Positions 23,546-36,392 are shown, counted from the first letter of the stretch. The stretch is DNA of 64,000 bases from Botrytis cinerea B05.10 (GCF_000143535.2 NC_037316.1:1550001-1614000); one strand, 5' to 3'. Notes: generated by a model not told the origin, from the sequence alone. Numbers and translations are program-made.

Positions 23546-25432
23546 GGGGGTTCGATGGTAAGAGGAGGATATAAATTTTCGAAACTCGAAATTGGACTTT
23601 GGGTTGAGAAATATGCTTGTGATACTTTGACACGTGTGTGCTCAAGCGTGTGGGATATTCATAGTGATACACAGACTCAAACATAACATTTTCATCAACC
23701 CTGCCATGGCTTCTAATAAATGTACCTTTCTACGTATTATTGTGCTTCAGAAGCTGGGATCACAGTAACAGGGAATGATATCAACAAATTTAGCTCAACT
23801 GTCGTCGTTCATAAAATCCAATGTTTCATTAGTGTGGCGCTTCTAGTGAGAGAGTGGAAAGTGGAGAATTCTTGAGCTTTGGCGGTGGATTCAATATTTC
23901 TGACCATATAATTTTCTCTCCATAGCCATTATTTGAAATTTCTGAAAGAATCAATGCTTCCTAAACATTGTGGTAAACATAACCGATATCTAAAAATAAA
24001 AGAAATGGTGAAGATAGAAACTAGTGACACGGTAAGACTTGGTAAGAAGTGGTTAGAGGTGTCGTTTTATCTGTATTATTCTTGCTAAGAGACAAAATAT
24101 AGATTAATCTTCACTATTGAGAAGTATAGAGCCACAATCGAAGAATTTCCACTCAAGGTTCCCTTGATTGTAATCCTTTTAGCCGAGCAGATGGTTTGTC
24201 GATGCTTGAAACGCGGACATGTTGAGTTTCTGAGCTCAAGTCGGCAGTGGATACCGCATGGCTATAGGTTTCTTAAGCTTGAGCCATCTCAGTTTCAGAG
24301 ATATGAAAGGAAAGTGGTCATAGGGCTAAGTTGTATAGTCTCGGTAAAGAGAATTGGCATGGACCGGTAAGCTAGTTGAGTTCTTAGTTCTTCAACGAAT
24401 CGTTGCTATCAATTTTAGGTCTTTCATCCGTATGTATAGATCTATTATGTTATATATCTCTCTCTATCTCTATCTCTCTTATGTCGCGTATCATATTGCC
24501 TTCGTAGCTTTCAGCGTGCCGTATGCATATTCGGTGACTTACTAATATTAGCGCATCAAAACTTGTATATATACTTGCTAATAATTGATATGATCTTGGT
24601 AAGATGTCACTTCATCGGTTTATGTAGAAGATGAAACAATGTAACTGAAATGTTGCTTGTTCTTGTTTACTTGTTTTCCAATAAGTGAATCACTGGGTTG
24701 ATTCTGATTCACCTTCTGTCAAACACTCTCCTAACAATGACCTTTGTACTGTCGACTCAAAAGCTATCACTATTACTAGAACGCTCTGTCTTAATTGAGT
24801 TTCAATCTTTAGTTTTCTTAGTTGCCTCTTAATAATTCTTGATTTCTTTTGTCCTTTTCGGCACTTCAATCATCCCGTTTCACGTCAAATCACGTCGTCA
24901 CAGCTTTTCTTCTTCTCATATCTTTCACGGCAACCTTTCTCTTCTTCTGGTCCAAGTTTGTTCAAGTTTATAGCAGCTTGGATAGATTCAAACTAGAATT
25001 CTACCACCAGTTCTAACTCACCGAGCCTCCTCTTTCTCGTGAACTCTGTCCATCTGACACTTCTGCAACCTCGATTCGATCCACTTCCTACCTACATCAG
25101 CCTTTCACGAGCCTTCAGCAGTACCAAAAATCACTTGAATAACTCCTATACCACCCAATTTTGATTATTTGGGTCTTTTCACAACTAGCTGCATAGACCT
25201 ACTGCTTATTACTTAACTGCAAGTTATCGATCACTTTAAACTCTACTCATATTTTTCATCCACTCAGTTGCATGTCCCCAATCTATGAGAGTGATTCAAG
25301 CTGGTTGTCAAGAACTTAAAAATTGTGTATAATTTCTCAACGACTATAGATTGCTAATCTTTGATACATAGTCTCTAATTAGATTTTCTTATTTTTCAAG
25401 TCGTCTGACTGAGCCTCAGACTTGACTTTAGA
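23546..25432. other. Intergenic stretch without a supported gene
   Basis: About 1.9 kb of AT-rich sequence. The right half (about 24890-25430) is strongly C/T-rich with runs such as tcttcttctcatatctttc, resembling a long pyrimidine-rich promoter and 5' leader for the histidine phosphatase. A TCTC repeat is at 24455-24480. No gene seen. Confidence 0.5.
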
Positions 25433-26333
25433 ATGTTACTCTGCTTCCCTCTAAAACAGTATTTTGGCCATACAAAAACCGACACCGACACCGAACCCAG
25501 AACTTTCATACATCTTGTGCGACACGGAGAAGCATACCACAATCTAGGACACATCAACAAAAAAATCAACCCTAAATCTTACGACATCCAAGATCCCTAT
25601 CTTACCCATAAAGGCATCGAACAAGCCAAATCTACCAGGCAGCAAATGACAAAACGTTGTCCTGTCCCCAACCTCGTGCTCACATCCCCTTTAATTCGCA
25701 CTCTCGAGACTTCACTCCACATTTTTCCTTTCGCCAATGACGTTAGTATCTATCCACAGCCGCAAATCGTCGCATATGATGAATTAAGGGAGAATGGAAC
25801 ATATTTGTGCAATGTTCGCCAGAAAACGTTTGATTTAACCAATAATTATGAACACAAAGGGGTGGATTTTACTGCGCTATCGCCTGTTGTTCCGCCGATG
25901 AAGTGTGTACTTCGCGGGAAACAGCGTGCGGAAATTGTTCGGAAGCAAATACTAGTCATTTCGAAGCTTATAAGAAAAGAAGGTGGGCTTTGGAAAGGGG
26001 TATATATACAGGGTGCTGGTCGGGATATTGTACCACATCTGCAGGTCGAGCAGGATATACATATTGTGGTGGTTTCTCATGGGTCTTTCATGGAGTATTT
26101 GCTTCCACGTGAGCTGTGTTACTTTCTCGTCGATTGTGGTACCAATTACTAATATCATTGATATAGTTTCACATACAATCCAGCCAGGTTGGCAAAAATT
26201 CAAGCCCGCGGAGATGAGGACATATGTAATGGATGAAGATGGTCATTTGGACGAAACGGTAGAGTCTAGAGGGGCTAGAAGTACTGCTGTTTTGCAAAAG
26301 GTTAGCTTGAGTCTCACTAGCGCTTCTGATTGA
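25433..26333 (+). CDS. Histidine phosphatase superfamily (phosphoglycerate mutase-like) protein
   Basis: Two exons (25433-26108 and 26167-26333; donor C|GTGAGC, acceptor ATAG|TT) give 280 residues. Catalytic motifs are seen: LVRHGEAYHN (nucleophile His near residue 31), SPLIRTLET, ELREN and the second His in VVSHGSFMEYLL (about residue 216). The family includes yeast Pmu1/Yor283w-type small phosphatases of the cytosol; the substrate cannot be told from sequence. The C-terminus is uncertain. A further intron could run from a GTTAGC donor near 26300 to an ATTTAG acceptor near 26352, replacing the last ~11 residues with a longer basic tail. The start is the first ATG; there is no signal peptide. 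Confidence 0.85.
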
Positions 26334-27286
26334 ATATATCTTCTCATTTAGAGGCTTTGTGCTAAATTTCAAGATAGGAAAACGTTAAAGAGTACCATTG
26401 GAATTTGTTTGAAATATTAATATGGATCATGGGGCTGCTTCTATGTGGATTTAGAATCATCTTCAATGTTGTGAGGAAGAACAAATCAAGCAGACTGTAT
26501 TTAGACTATTTAAATTCTCGGAATGGATATACTTGAACTACTTGAGCATGTTTGAGATTCTAATAACTCAATGTTAAAAGGATCATTTATTAGAATCCAA
26601 AGTCAATGGCAGTAAGAGTTGATTGAACACAATCAATGACAATATCAATCTCTCAGGATGATAAGGTTCATCAGAAAGAAAGTTTACCTACATCGAATGT
26701 CCTTGCAAGCGAAGCCCATCTAATCGACAGAATCGGTGTTTTCTGTTCTATTGATTCATTATTAACACAATATGCTCAAAGAAGTTAGATAGGCTAGCCC
26801 GCAAGACTTCTAAAAATATCGATTATCATCGAAAGAATGAACCTCTAAATATTTCAGCCAAGCGAACATTCAGATTATTCCCCCTCAAATTAAACGAGAA
26901 TTCACTACCAAAACATGCTTCATCATTCAATCACCAAATAATGGCGCCGATTGAAATCATAAAAGTCGTCATAGAAGCACTACTTGGTATACAAGTCTGT
27001 AAACAAGATTTGAATTTTTTTATTTGGTATATTGCAACCTAAAACTTGGATTTTACCCAAGCATCTTGTAGTAAACTCCTCGCTTTATATCATCAATATG
27101 TAGCGTGCTACTAATATAGATATTTCACGAATTCATGATTGTTTCAATAAAGACAAAACGGATTATCGAGAAACACAATATTATCGAGTATCCTCATGCT
27201 AGATTGATTTTACTTTAGATATCCTAGAAGATTGCACTATCCTAATATCTTATCCCATCCAAATACATGTGAAATTGTTTCTCATC
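26334..27286. other. Convergent intergenic region
   Basis: About 950 bp of AT-rich DNA between two converging genes. No gene, tandem repeat or RNA signal seen. Confidence 0.5.
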
Positions 27287-30067
27287 TTACGAAATGATCT
27301 TCTTTCCATGTCTAGCATTCCACAATGGATCTTTCTCAACGTTCTCATCCCTCTTCTTCATAACCAGGGTATTTCTATCCTTCTTCCTGTTAACCACTGG
27401 TTTCTTCTCCTTAGTCTTCGAGTTTCTACTCAATACATCTCTCTTTTCATACGGTAAGCCAGCACCTGCAACGCAAGCGCCGCCGCCCCAAGCTGCTGTA
27501 GCAGCAGCCTCCCATACCTTCTCTACGTCTGTGATCATGGGTGCTGTCCAGTACAATCTGCAGTCTGCTTCTTCAACTACGTATTGAGCTGGAAGTCCAT
27601 CGTCGACATTGTCCGGGAGAATGGCATCTCTCAGGTTGATTGATGTAGCGGTACTTCTTTCAATTGGGAAGGTTGTAAGACGGTTTAAAATGGCGATATC
27701 TTCAGGTGTTGCGTTTGGAGATGAGGCGGCAAATTGTGCATAAGAGTATATGCTATCGAAGGAAAGTACTTGTGCTCCTTTGATACCACCTACACCTTGA
27801 ATAGCACCGCTCGAAGGTCGACCGCCAAAAGCGATGGATTTGACACCTGCTTGAACACGCATGAATTCGCTGAAAAGAGTACAGGTTGAGGCGCAGTAGC
27901 CGTCGTAGATCATGACGATATTTTCGGCGGCAAATGGTTGGGTCAAGTTACTTAACGATCCATATCCGGAGATCTCAATACCCATACCATATGTGGAGTT
28001 CACAGTAGTAAGAGGATCATCAAGGTTCCAGCGCATGAGGTTCGTGTAGTTATCACCCTTGTAAACATGAGGAGCGAACTTGTCCTCGAAGGTCAAGAAT
28101 GGCTGATTAGTCAAATTGTAATCATATCGGTAATTGAACCAATTTTCATACTCGCTGATCAAGTCTGGAGAAGCTGTATTTGGGTCATCTTGCATGACGT
28201 TAGTTTCAAATGTGAAATTATCAAAGATCAATGGATTATCACTTACAATCTGCCGGGATATCTGCTGAAAATATCTTGGATATCGTATTGAACGTATCAT
28301 GCTCTCTCATTCTACTAAATCCATCTTGAACAATGTGAGGAAAGAGTTGTCGAAATTCATCATAGCCTTGCAAGATGTAACCACCCCCATTTGCTTGTAA
28401 GTCGACGATCAATTTTGTCTTTCCATCTCGAACTGCATCTGCAAGGAAGGTTTGGGTGACGGCTTGGAATTCTGCAATTGACTCGGATTCGAATGCCAAA
28501 AGACTCAAGACTGCAACATCCTCGAAACCAGGCTCGCTTAGATAATATCCACCGACGATAGTGTCACTAGTAATGACAACAGGCGTTGGGTATCCAGTAG
28601 CTGTCACAGTAGCGGCTGGGGGCGCTGATGCAGTAGCTTCAGCGGATTCAGTGGTGGCTGGTACGCAAAACTTTTGGTAAAAAGAATTTCCATCAGTGAC
28701 ACCAGTGAAGTCTCCTTTCACATTGGCATAGTTCTCTGTAACTAAAGTTGTACCATTTTCGAAGCCGAAGGTAGTATTTGCGCCTGGATAAATGTATCGA
28801 ATTCGACCACCAGATGCGAAATACCCCTTGGAAACACCTGGTGAGTATAGTTAGCATAATCAACGAAATGTAGCAGTTATATAATGCATGAGAAGAGCTA
28901 TGCTTACCTCCTGCAACAAATGCTTTCTCGTAGAACATGGTATTGTATGCAGAATCTGCGTCTTGGTTGAAAGAGGCTTGAAAGATCCAATCTTCTACAT
29001 ACTTTACCGCATCAACACCGTTTATTTCTGTGACCTCAGAGGCTTCCGATGGTGCAGAAGTAATGTCCTCTAAATAACTGATTAGCACTGTTATTCTGAT
29101 ATAAGGTATCGTCCTCAAACTTACCATATAAGTAGATTTTGGGGACTTCGACTCCATCACTGCTGATAGACACCAAAGATCTCTGACGGCGCCACTCAAA
29201 AGCAGCTGTGAGAAGATCCGGATAGACTACAAAGTGACCATCGTGTGCCGGGGTAAAGACTTGATACAAATCTTGTTGAAATTCGTATTCATTTGCATAC
29301 ACGCCACCCTTCTCAAGATTGGATTTGATAGAAGCAAGTTTGCCCAATGAATCGAATGGAGGATAGAAGTAATCTGCTGGTGGGTCCTTGAGATCCGCAA
29401 GATCTTCCAAAGTCAGCCAAAGAGTGTACTTTGAGAGCCTCCATTAAGAGTAGTCTAATTGAGAGCACAATTCTAGGGTACCTCTATTTAAGGAACATCT
29501 TTACAAATATAATTGATGAAAGATGGCACATACCAGACTGCCATTCAACATATGGCTCTAATCCTGTTACATATTCGAGGGCTGCGGTGATGTTCAATGG
29601 TACTGAATTGAGACAGTCGTGGGCTAATTTAGCATCAACTGTGGGTGTAGCTAAAGGACAAAACAGTCAGTCTCAATATCAATGAAATCTAGTGACACCA
29701 CTCTGTCGTAGATTATGCTCAATCTATATAGGAGCTTCAAAAATAGATATGGACTTTTTTTGGAGATGTGAACTCTGTGTGTGTAGTCTGACCACCCGGT
29801 ACACTTCTTCACTCTTGAGATTCACTTTTTCATGTATTTCCACATACCTGATGGGGTTGCGACTTTAGCAACTGATGCTAGACTACTAACAATCCCGCAA
29901 GCTGCGAGTGTAGGTGTACCTGTACCGGTAGCTATGCCAGTACCAGTTGCTGTACCAATAGCAATTGTTGAATTGTAGCCGTGTTCGTATCTATATGGAC
30001 TCATTGCCATACTGCATGGCATTCCAGCCAGAACAGCAAGCAAGAGAGCCATATTTGAGGAAGGCAT
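27287..30067 (-). CDS. S41-family peptidase (CPAF-like), secreted
   Basis: Six exons on the minus strand (30067-29848, 29650-29534, 29403-29125, 29069-28908, 28837-28247, 28188-27287) encode 756 residues. A signal peptide (about 1-22) precedes a low-complexity Ile/Gly/Thr stretch. Family blocks are YVEWQSDLADLKDPPADYF and AHDGHF, made by joining exons 2 and 3, then LIVDLQANGGG and ENIVMIYDGYCASTCTLFSEF, which holds the probable nucleophile Ser. S41 enzymes are serine endopeptidases; fungal members of this branch are mostly uncharacterised. Related peptidases process dikaritin precursors (ustiloxin, phomopsin), but I find no precursor or DUF3328 gene here. The C-terminal ~60 residues are very Lys/Arg-rich with several KR pairs. 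Intron 1 (197 nt) and the AAG acceptors of introns 2 and 5 are the least certain parts. Confidence 0.85.
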
Positions 30068-31264
30068 TTTGATTGAAGACCAAAAAGTGGCAAACCCAAA
30101 AATCACCTCGCAAAAGGTAACGGGCGAGACAAGAGAGAGAAACAAGAGAAAGAAGGCGAATTAGAAAATGAATCAGAGCATTGTCGTTGACATATATATT
30201 GACATATTTCTGATTGCCGCCAATTGGCCAAGAGCTTCTAAGTACCATATTGGCAGGTTCTACTCCCCAATGGGAATGCTTCATCTTCAGACCTGCTTCA
30301 TTGGGTAAAGTGGGATGGTGCTGCATACTGCCACTACTTATCACGAATCTCGATAAACATGGATAACAGCATTCATTGGAGAGAAGCCTGGTAAAAGCTT
30401 CATTTCGCCATGCAATCCAAGCTTGATTGGTCCTGTGCCTGAATGATCTTCGACGTATCTCTTTGTCAAGCAGAAGACTGCTGCTGCTGATGAGGCCTAT
30501 GAAGGAGCTTTAAGACCAAGGCGGTCAAAGCAGGTGGATTATGCAGTGCTAGATACGAAGTACATAATATTTGTACTACAGGGAATGAATTGCTATGACA
30601 ATCGTGCGATACGATGAATGTTGTTGTGATGTTTGAGTCCGATGCATGGAGGAGGTACAAACCATACTCAGGCATACTTTCCGTTGGGAGGAGCAAAGTT
30701 TGTGCTTTGCTAGCTAGCTGCTAGTTTACCGTTACCGTTCCCGTTACCGTTGCCGGTACCATTGCCCCGAGAGCTGCTAATCATAAGCCACCAGACGTGG
30801 CGCTCAAACCGAAGCCTTACCATTTTAGGCCATTTTTGCTCACGTGGTATTTGATTGGATAGATAACCAAGATAAACTATAAATGACTATTTTGATGCTT
30901 TTTGTTTCTCTCGATTATCCAATCTTTACTTTCCCAACCTTCTTTTTAACAGCGACCACAAAATATCAGAACGGACCGCCACGACGCTTTTGTTGCACTA
31001 CAAGAGGCAATTCTGAATTGCCTTCATGGTCAAAACGTCTTAGTTTCATCTGACATCTCTCATGTCACGTCCCACACAAGATTCGTTGCCACCTCACTGT
31101 CACTGTCTGCTCAAGCAAACGCGCCACTTTTATATTCCAACCAAAATTCCAACACTTACACAAAGACTTTTCAAGCCGTTAATATCAGCCTATGCATTGG
31201 GAATATAAAGGCATGGGAGCTCTTACTCAAACTGAAGCTTTTGATGCCGACTGTATTTAGTCCT
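30068..31264. other. Intergenic stretch, S41 peptidase promoter side
   Basis: About 1.2 kb. It includes a GTTACC/GTTCCC/GTTGCC hexamer repeat at about 30727-30765 and a CACGTG at about 30842. No gene is supported. A 76-codon minus-strand frame at 30466-30696 is not convincing. Confidence 0.45.
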
Positions 31265-31797
31265 TCAGAGTTTCTGACCTGGACCACACCACTTTCTCTG
31301 TTCTAATCTTTCGGCGACGGTTATTTGAGAAGTCTCGTACGACCAGAGCTGCAATTGAATCCTGTCCCCGGGCTTATTCATATCGGTTGTAAATCCGTGT
31401 CCACCAGTATTTTCGGACCAGGTATCGTAGTCGCGGCCACCTCCCGAACAGTACCCACCAATACCCGATTTTTTGGTACAGAAATCGCAAGTAGGAATTT
31501 GAAAAATCGGGTCCGAATGTGAACCAGGAAAGCAATTGCTCTCTTCCGCAAGTTCGGCATTGGATGACTCCTCATGAAAGGTCAAGGAGTTTGCTTGGCT
31601 GTGGACCTTAGCCGGCGCCTTACCGCCGATGCCAATGGATTCGTCGACTGTACTTGAAACTCTGCTTGCGTTGTGGTTTTTGGCAACATGGCTGCTCTTG
31701 TGCACGATGGCCTTCTTTCTGTCGGTTGTCAATTAGTACCCAAGCAATATAATTGTGAACCTGTGCGAGGGTGGAAAGCTCACGACTTCTTCGTCAT
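31265..31797 (-). CDS. Small cysteine-containing hypothetical protein
   Basis: Two exons on the minus strand: 31797-31784 (14 nt, ATG ACG AAG AAG TC) and 31718-31265, giving 155 residues. The intron is well formed: TC|GTGAGC, a TACTAATTGAC branch point and GACAG|A. The product starts Lys-rich (MTKKSKKAIVHKS), continues Ser/Glu-rich, and ends in a Gly- and Cys-containing part (CDFCTKK…GGYCSGGG, later KWCGPG) with five Cys in all. There is no signal peptide or membrane segment. I do not recognise it. The clean splice signals and a 150-codon open exon argue that it is transcribed, but the tiny first exon makes the start provisional. Confidence 0.5.
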
Positions 31798-34694
31798 CTT
31801 GACCCTTGATAGAGTAAGTGTTAATTCTCTTTCTATAATGCTTACTTGTTGACACAGAGTGGGACAGTGTCATCTTCTTATCTTCTTAGAATATACTTCG
31901 AACTGCCAAGAACGAAGCTATCTGGAGATCGTCAGTTGGGAACCGGTGGGCAGCAACGATTCGATGACACAACCTATCTTTGAGGTGCAGAAATCCTGCA
32001 ATGGCCACTCGGTCATTCTTGATAGTTTAAGACACTTGATAGCTATTGGGTCTGACACTAGTCCAGCTTCAAAATTAATGCAGACTCGAGTATTTGAACT
32101 CTACAGAACAAAGATTGTGTTAAAAGATTGGTCCACATACCGTGAGCGGCACCTGCCATTCAAGAACAATCCTATAGTTCTTGATTTTTAGTGGTCAAAG
32201 GTGGTATCTGTTGGACTAATGAGGCCGTATTGCATCCGACAGGTTCGATTTTGGAAGCTTCTGATCGAGTGGAGACCATCTTTATCCCAGGGTAACTCCA
32301 GTGCCGCATAATTGCAATCTTCTAGGAAGCCTTATTTTTATTCAAGCTGCAGATATCATGGTCTAAATGACCCAGAAATCTTTTCGCTATCGACGACTAT
32401 GCCGCTAGCTCATGAAATTAACATGCAGGCTTCCGACAACACTTCATGAATTGACCGCCCTTCCTTGCCATCTCTGATTTTTGCGAATGGCTACCCAGCG
32501 TACCCCTTTCATGAACTTTTGAGACATTACTCGGGCAATGCCATCGTAATACAACCAAGATTATTGTGGAGAATGACAGTGAAATCTCTGTTTAGTCAAT
32601 ATGGGAATTCTTTTCTCGCTCCCCATTGCGGGAACGATTCCAGACAACGGATGGCTGCAGCCTCCTCATGTTTTGATTTTGGGCGCTTTTGCAGCGGTGT
32701 TTCTCAGACAGGGCGCTGAAGGATTCGAAATCTCGGTGTGCATAATGCGCGCAGCATGCGTGGTTCTGAATTATATTTGCGCTGGCATGCGTGGGAATGC
32801 GTGTTTGCCTTTCAAACAATCACCCCATTTCTTACCATGCACATATCTTGGAAATTCTTGTTATTTTGAGATGAGAAAAGCGATTCAATTTGCCTATCCA
32901 GTGTTCTTACAACCACTGGGGTTTTGCAGTCTTATGTCAGGTGAACGCCAACAGAAAACCCAGCCATAGGGTAAACGGTTACATTAATTAGGGGTACCCA
33001 GAACAATGGCTACCTACGTACACTACCAAGACCGACGAGGAAAGTTTCAAGTTCACGCAGAGGCCGTGGTCGAAATCAATGTGCAGAATTTATATTAATT
33101 TTTAGCACCACATGACGAGAGATGTGCATCAAAATTTCTTTGCGTTCCAATTTGGGTATTCTATCCGTTGACTTGGTCGGTCTTCTTACCGCCCCAGGAT
33201 GCAAAGGTTTGTATTACCATACCGAAAAATCCTCTTGAGCACACATCTCAACGCAAGGGGTTTCCCGGTGCCAACTTGATGTTGCCCAACTGTCCTCTTA
33301 CTCCTAAAAGTGCCACACAAAATAATGCACCTCGTCCTGTCTCGCAGTTCCGTAGAATTTTGACACCGTCACCCTCGACAATGCCACCGGCGATTACCAT
33401 GTGAATTGTGAATATGGGCATGTCCCGATGACTCGAAATAAATTCAAGTTGGGCTTATTCTCCTTCGTCGCTACCTAATCTTCTTTTTTTCAAGAACTTG
33501 ACAATTACACGGCAGATTTCACTGTACGGAACCCTAAGGGTATGGTAAGACCAAGGGTTCACTCAGTGGGTTTTGAAAATGCAACCCCTGCAGATGTGCG
33601 ACAATGAAGCTTGTATATCATTCGTAACTTCGCCAAAGTACCACTGCAGCGGTGGGGAAAAGGCTCCGTATAAACTCCGTTTGGTCATCTAGTAACAGTT
33701 GTTCCCGATTTGCAGATGATCGCAAATGACCAAATCTGACATGTCCTATCAAGCAAATACCCAACTCAATTTGCGGTATGAGTTGGTGGGATTTTGCATC
33801 ATTCCCATGTTCCGTCTTTCTCTTGCTGGGATACATATGTAAATGGTTTGCTTCAGATGCAATTGAAATTGTCTTAGCATCGGACTAGAAGACTGATGAC
33901 TTTGTCAACCCATTGTCTTGTCACTCCATCACGATCAACATTCAATACGGTATCATGCTATACGATACCACTGGTAGGACTGACTTTGGTAGGTAATAAT
34001 GGTATTTCACCGTTTCCCGTCGCAAAAACATGAGATGGAAATAATGTGACATGATATGATATGATATTCGATTAGTCAACCATCATGAGAGCGATATGTT
34101 TTTATGTTTGCCTCTGTGATGTGAGTATTGTTGACGTTGTCGTTGATGTCTGGACAATCTAGAAAAGAACCCTGCATTCTGGAGAAAAGCTAAGATGCGG
34201 GTACTAATCGACGGTAACGTCACCGGGAGGGCTGATATGGAAGGAAGCTGAAGCTTTGACCTGTGATTGTGGTACCTTCTCTCGAGCTACTCAGAATGCT
34301 TGCCGATAGGTGCATATAGGTATATAGCATTGATATATCAGTCATGGCCAGTAGACAATGGAATGCTATGAAAACAACGAATTGGAAAAAGGAAAGAGGA
34401 TATCACATCAAGAGTTACTCTGAGCAAGACGAAAGGCCAACGCCATCAAATACCTATGGATAAATCATGATATCCAATATCTAGCTGTTTGTCATACGAT
34501 TTCCCTGCCCATGCCATGCCATCCATCCATTGTCTAGAGCGACTAGGACGGACAGCCTAGCCAACCACGCCAACCAGCCCCAGCTGCTCTACCCTATTGC
34601 GGTTTACCCCACAACATTACATCAATCCAATCCTTACCTGCCCTCGGCCAATTCCTCTTTTATTTTCCTAAGCTATAAAACTATAGATATATCA
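31798..34694. other. Long intergenic stretch with weak coding remnants
   Basis: About 2.9 kb. The most interesting part is one plus-strand frame at 33356-33607, open except for a single TAA at 33476 and protein-like in composition (see findings). A 122-codon plus frame at 32601-32969 starts with ATG but contains repeated GCATGCG words and no domain. ATGATAT microrepeats are at 34045-34070. The final ~200 bp is C/A-rich, like the leader of the next gene. Confidence 0.45.
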
Positions 34695-35932
34695 ATGGCT
34701 CCCGACTTAAACTCACTTCCTCCTTCACGATCATCAAATACTTCACCTACCATGTCCCGCACAGCTCCAAATCCAGGCGAGAGCCCCGCACATATGAATG
34801 TACGAGCTCAAAGTCCTTCTCCATCGCCACGCTCTGCATCCACGTCGCTCCAAGCTGCTGCTGCAGTTAACGCGGGCCTCCAACAAGAAGAAAATACACG
34901 ACGTATGTTCCTTTTCTTTTTTTCTCCTTTGACTCGCTACAATTGTACGGTCAATACAAACGACGGCTAATCTTAAATGTAGGTGGTTCTACAAGCCGGC
35001 ATCGACAAGCTTCGACAGCTTCACACTCAGGCAGAAGACGATCAACAGTTCTGAATGCTTTACAAATGAATGATCCAACCTTACCACCTCAAGGGGAAAT
35101 CGTGAGCGAAAGTCAAAATCGTACAGCCAGCCCGATGTCACTCACAGGGTCACCTATCACTGCAAGTGGTGATCATCGACATTATCGCGCACCTAGTCTT
35201 GGCGAAATTCATCAGGAATTGGAACAAGAACAAGAAGCTCAAGTGGTAAGTTGCTATTCTATCAGAAGATTTTCCGAATTTTCAGCTCAACAATTGATCT
35301 CTCTTTCTTCCAGAATCGCCTTTTGCATATGATTCGAACTCAACAACAACAACTCCAGCAATTACAAGCTGCTAGTGGTCAAGTGGCAGGATCTGTTGCC
35401 ATAGAGGAATCTACTCCAACATCTGAGCGATCCCTATCATTTTCGACTCAAAATATCCCTCCAAATGTCACGTCGGCAGTCCAGGCTCCCCGATCACCCG
35501 TTACTGCAATGCATCCTCGAACTTCCTTCGATGTTGCACGAGAAAATCTGAGCCGGCGATCCAGAACACCAAGTCGAACTGCATCTCCTAGGTTAAGATC
35601 TACATCTATAAGCAATGAAGGGGGAGACTCATGGAATTTGGGTGGTCGTGATGAAAGTGCATATTATCAAGCCGAAACCCAGACAATGATTCGAGAGAAT
35701 CAAATGTTGCGTCAAAGAATTCGAGAATTGGGCAAGTCAAATTCCATCAATTTTTTTCTTAACATCTCTTCATACTAACTAATAATGATTAGAGCGGCAA
35801 GTTAGTGAACAGCATGTAAATTCCTCGATAACACACGAACCTGCCACGAGCTCCCATCTAACATCTTCCACCTCTCTTCCTGAAGAAGCAACACCGCTTG
35901 TTGCTCCGACAGAGGAGCCGAAACAAGATTGA
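34695..35932 (+). CDS. Conserved fungal coiled-coil protein of unknown function
   Basis: Four exons (34695-34902, 34983-35245, 35314-35731, 35793-35932) give 342 residues. The N-terminal ~130 residues are Ser/Pro-rich and disordered. A block reading GRRRSTVLNALQMNDPTLPPQGE, then RTASPMSLTGSP and HHRAPSLGEIHQELEQEQEAQVNRLL, leads into a Gln-rich coiled coil (MIRTQQQQLQQLQAA). A second coiled coil (MIRENQMLRQRIRELERQVSEQH) crosses the last junction. I recall this layout from conserved but unnamed ascomycete proteins; no function is assigned. The third intron starts with GC (G|GCAAGT...TTAG|AG). The nearby GT donor would bring an immediate stop, so a GC-AG intron is the only model that keeps the second coiled coil intact. 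Confidence 0.82.
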
Positions 35933-36392
35933 CACGATGCAAACACTCAGAGACTTTCTTTATGTATGGGAAATACTGGGGGCTAGAGGCGTAATAAATG
36001 ATTCCACGGATCAAGTGTATCCAGATTGTAAACTTTACAGAATTTTGGCGTTGGTGTGTTTGCTACAACGGTTATTGCTGGGCAGTGATGGAGCTACCTA
36101 CGAGTCCAAAGGCGCGTGTGAGAAGGTTTCTCATTCCTAGAATCAAGATTTAACCACAACTCAACCCGTAATGAATTATATTCTTTCAGGTCTTTAGGAT
36201 TCCATTCAGATGAAGATAGTGATAGCCTTGTCTTTGAGCCTTGTGAACCCCTGCATTTGCACGGAAGCTCCCCGCACTCGTGCCATTGCATCATACACAA
36301 TCTTACGCAACGACAAGCTATTGAATCCTTATGATCTAACAGCTTGAATTTGGGCTTATTGATCGAAAAAAAAAAGAAGAAACCTTGTGAAC
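35933..36392. promoter_or_regulatory. Spacer and promoter of the L2HGDH gene
   Basis: These 460 bp between two tandem plus-strand genes hold the 3' UTR of the first and the promoter of the second. An A-run lies at about 36366-36376, about 20 bp before the start codon. No other feature seen. Confidence 0.45.

Noticed and set aside
27287..30067. Ribosomal-peptide (dikaritin) cluster around the S41 peptidase
   Set aside because: No repeat-containing precursor, DUF3328 oxidase, tyrosinase or methyltransferase gene is visible within the window.
30727..30765. GTTACC-like repeat as an operator array
   Set aside because: Degenerate and short; more simply a small microsatellite.
32601..32969. 122-codon plus-strand frame with ATG
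   Set aside because: Contains repeated GCATGCG words, no domain and no splice evidence; too weak to list as a gene.
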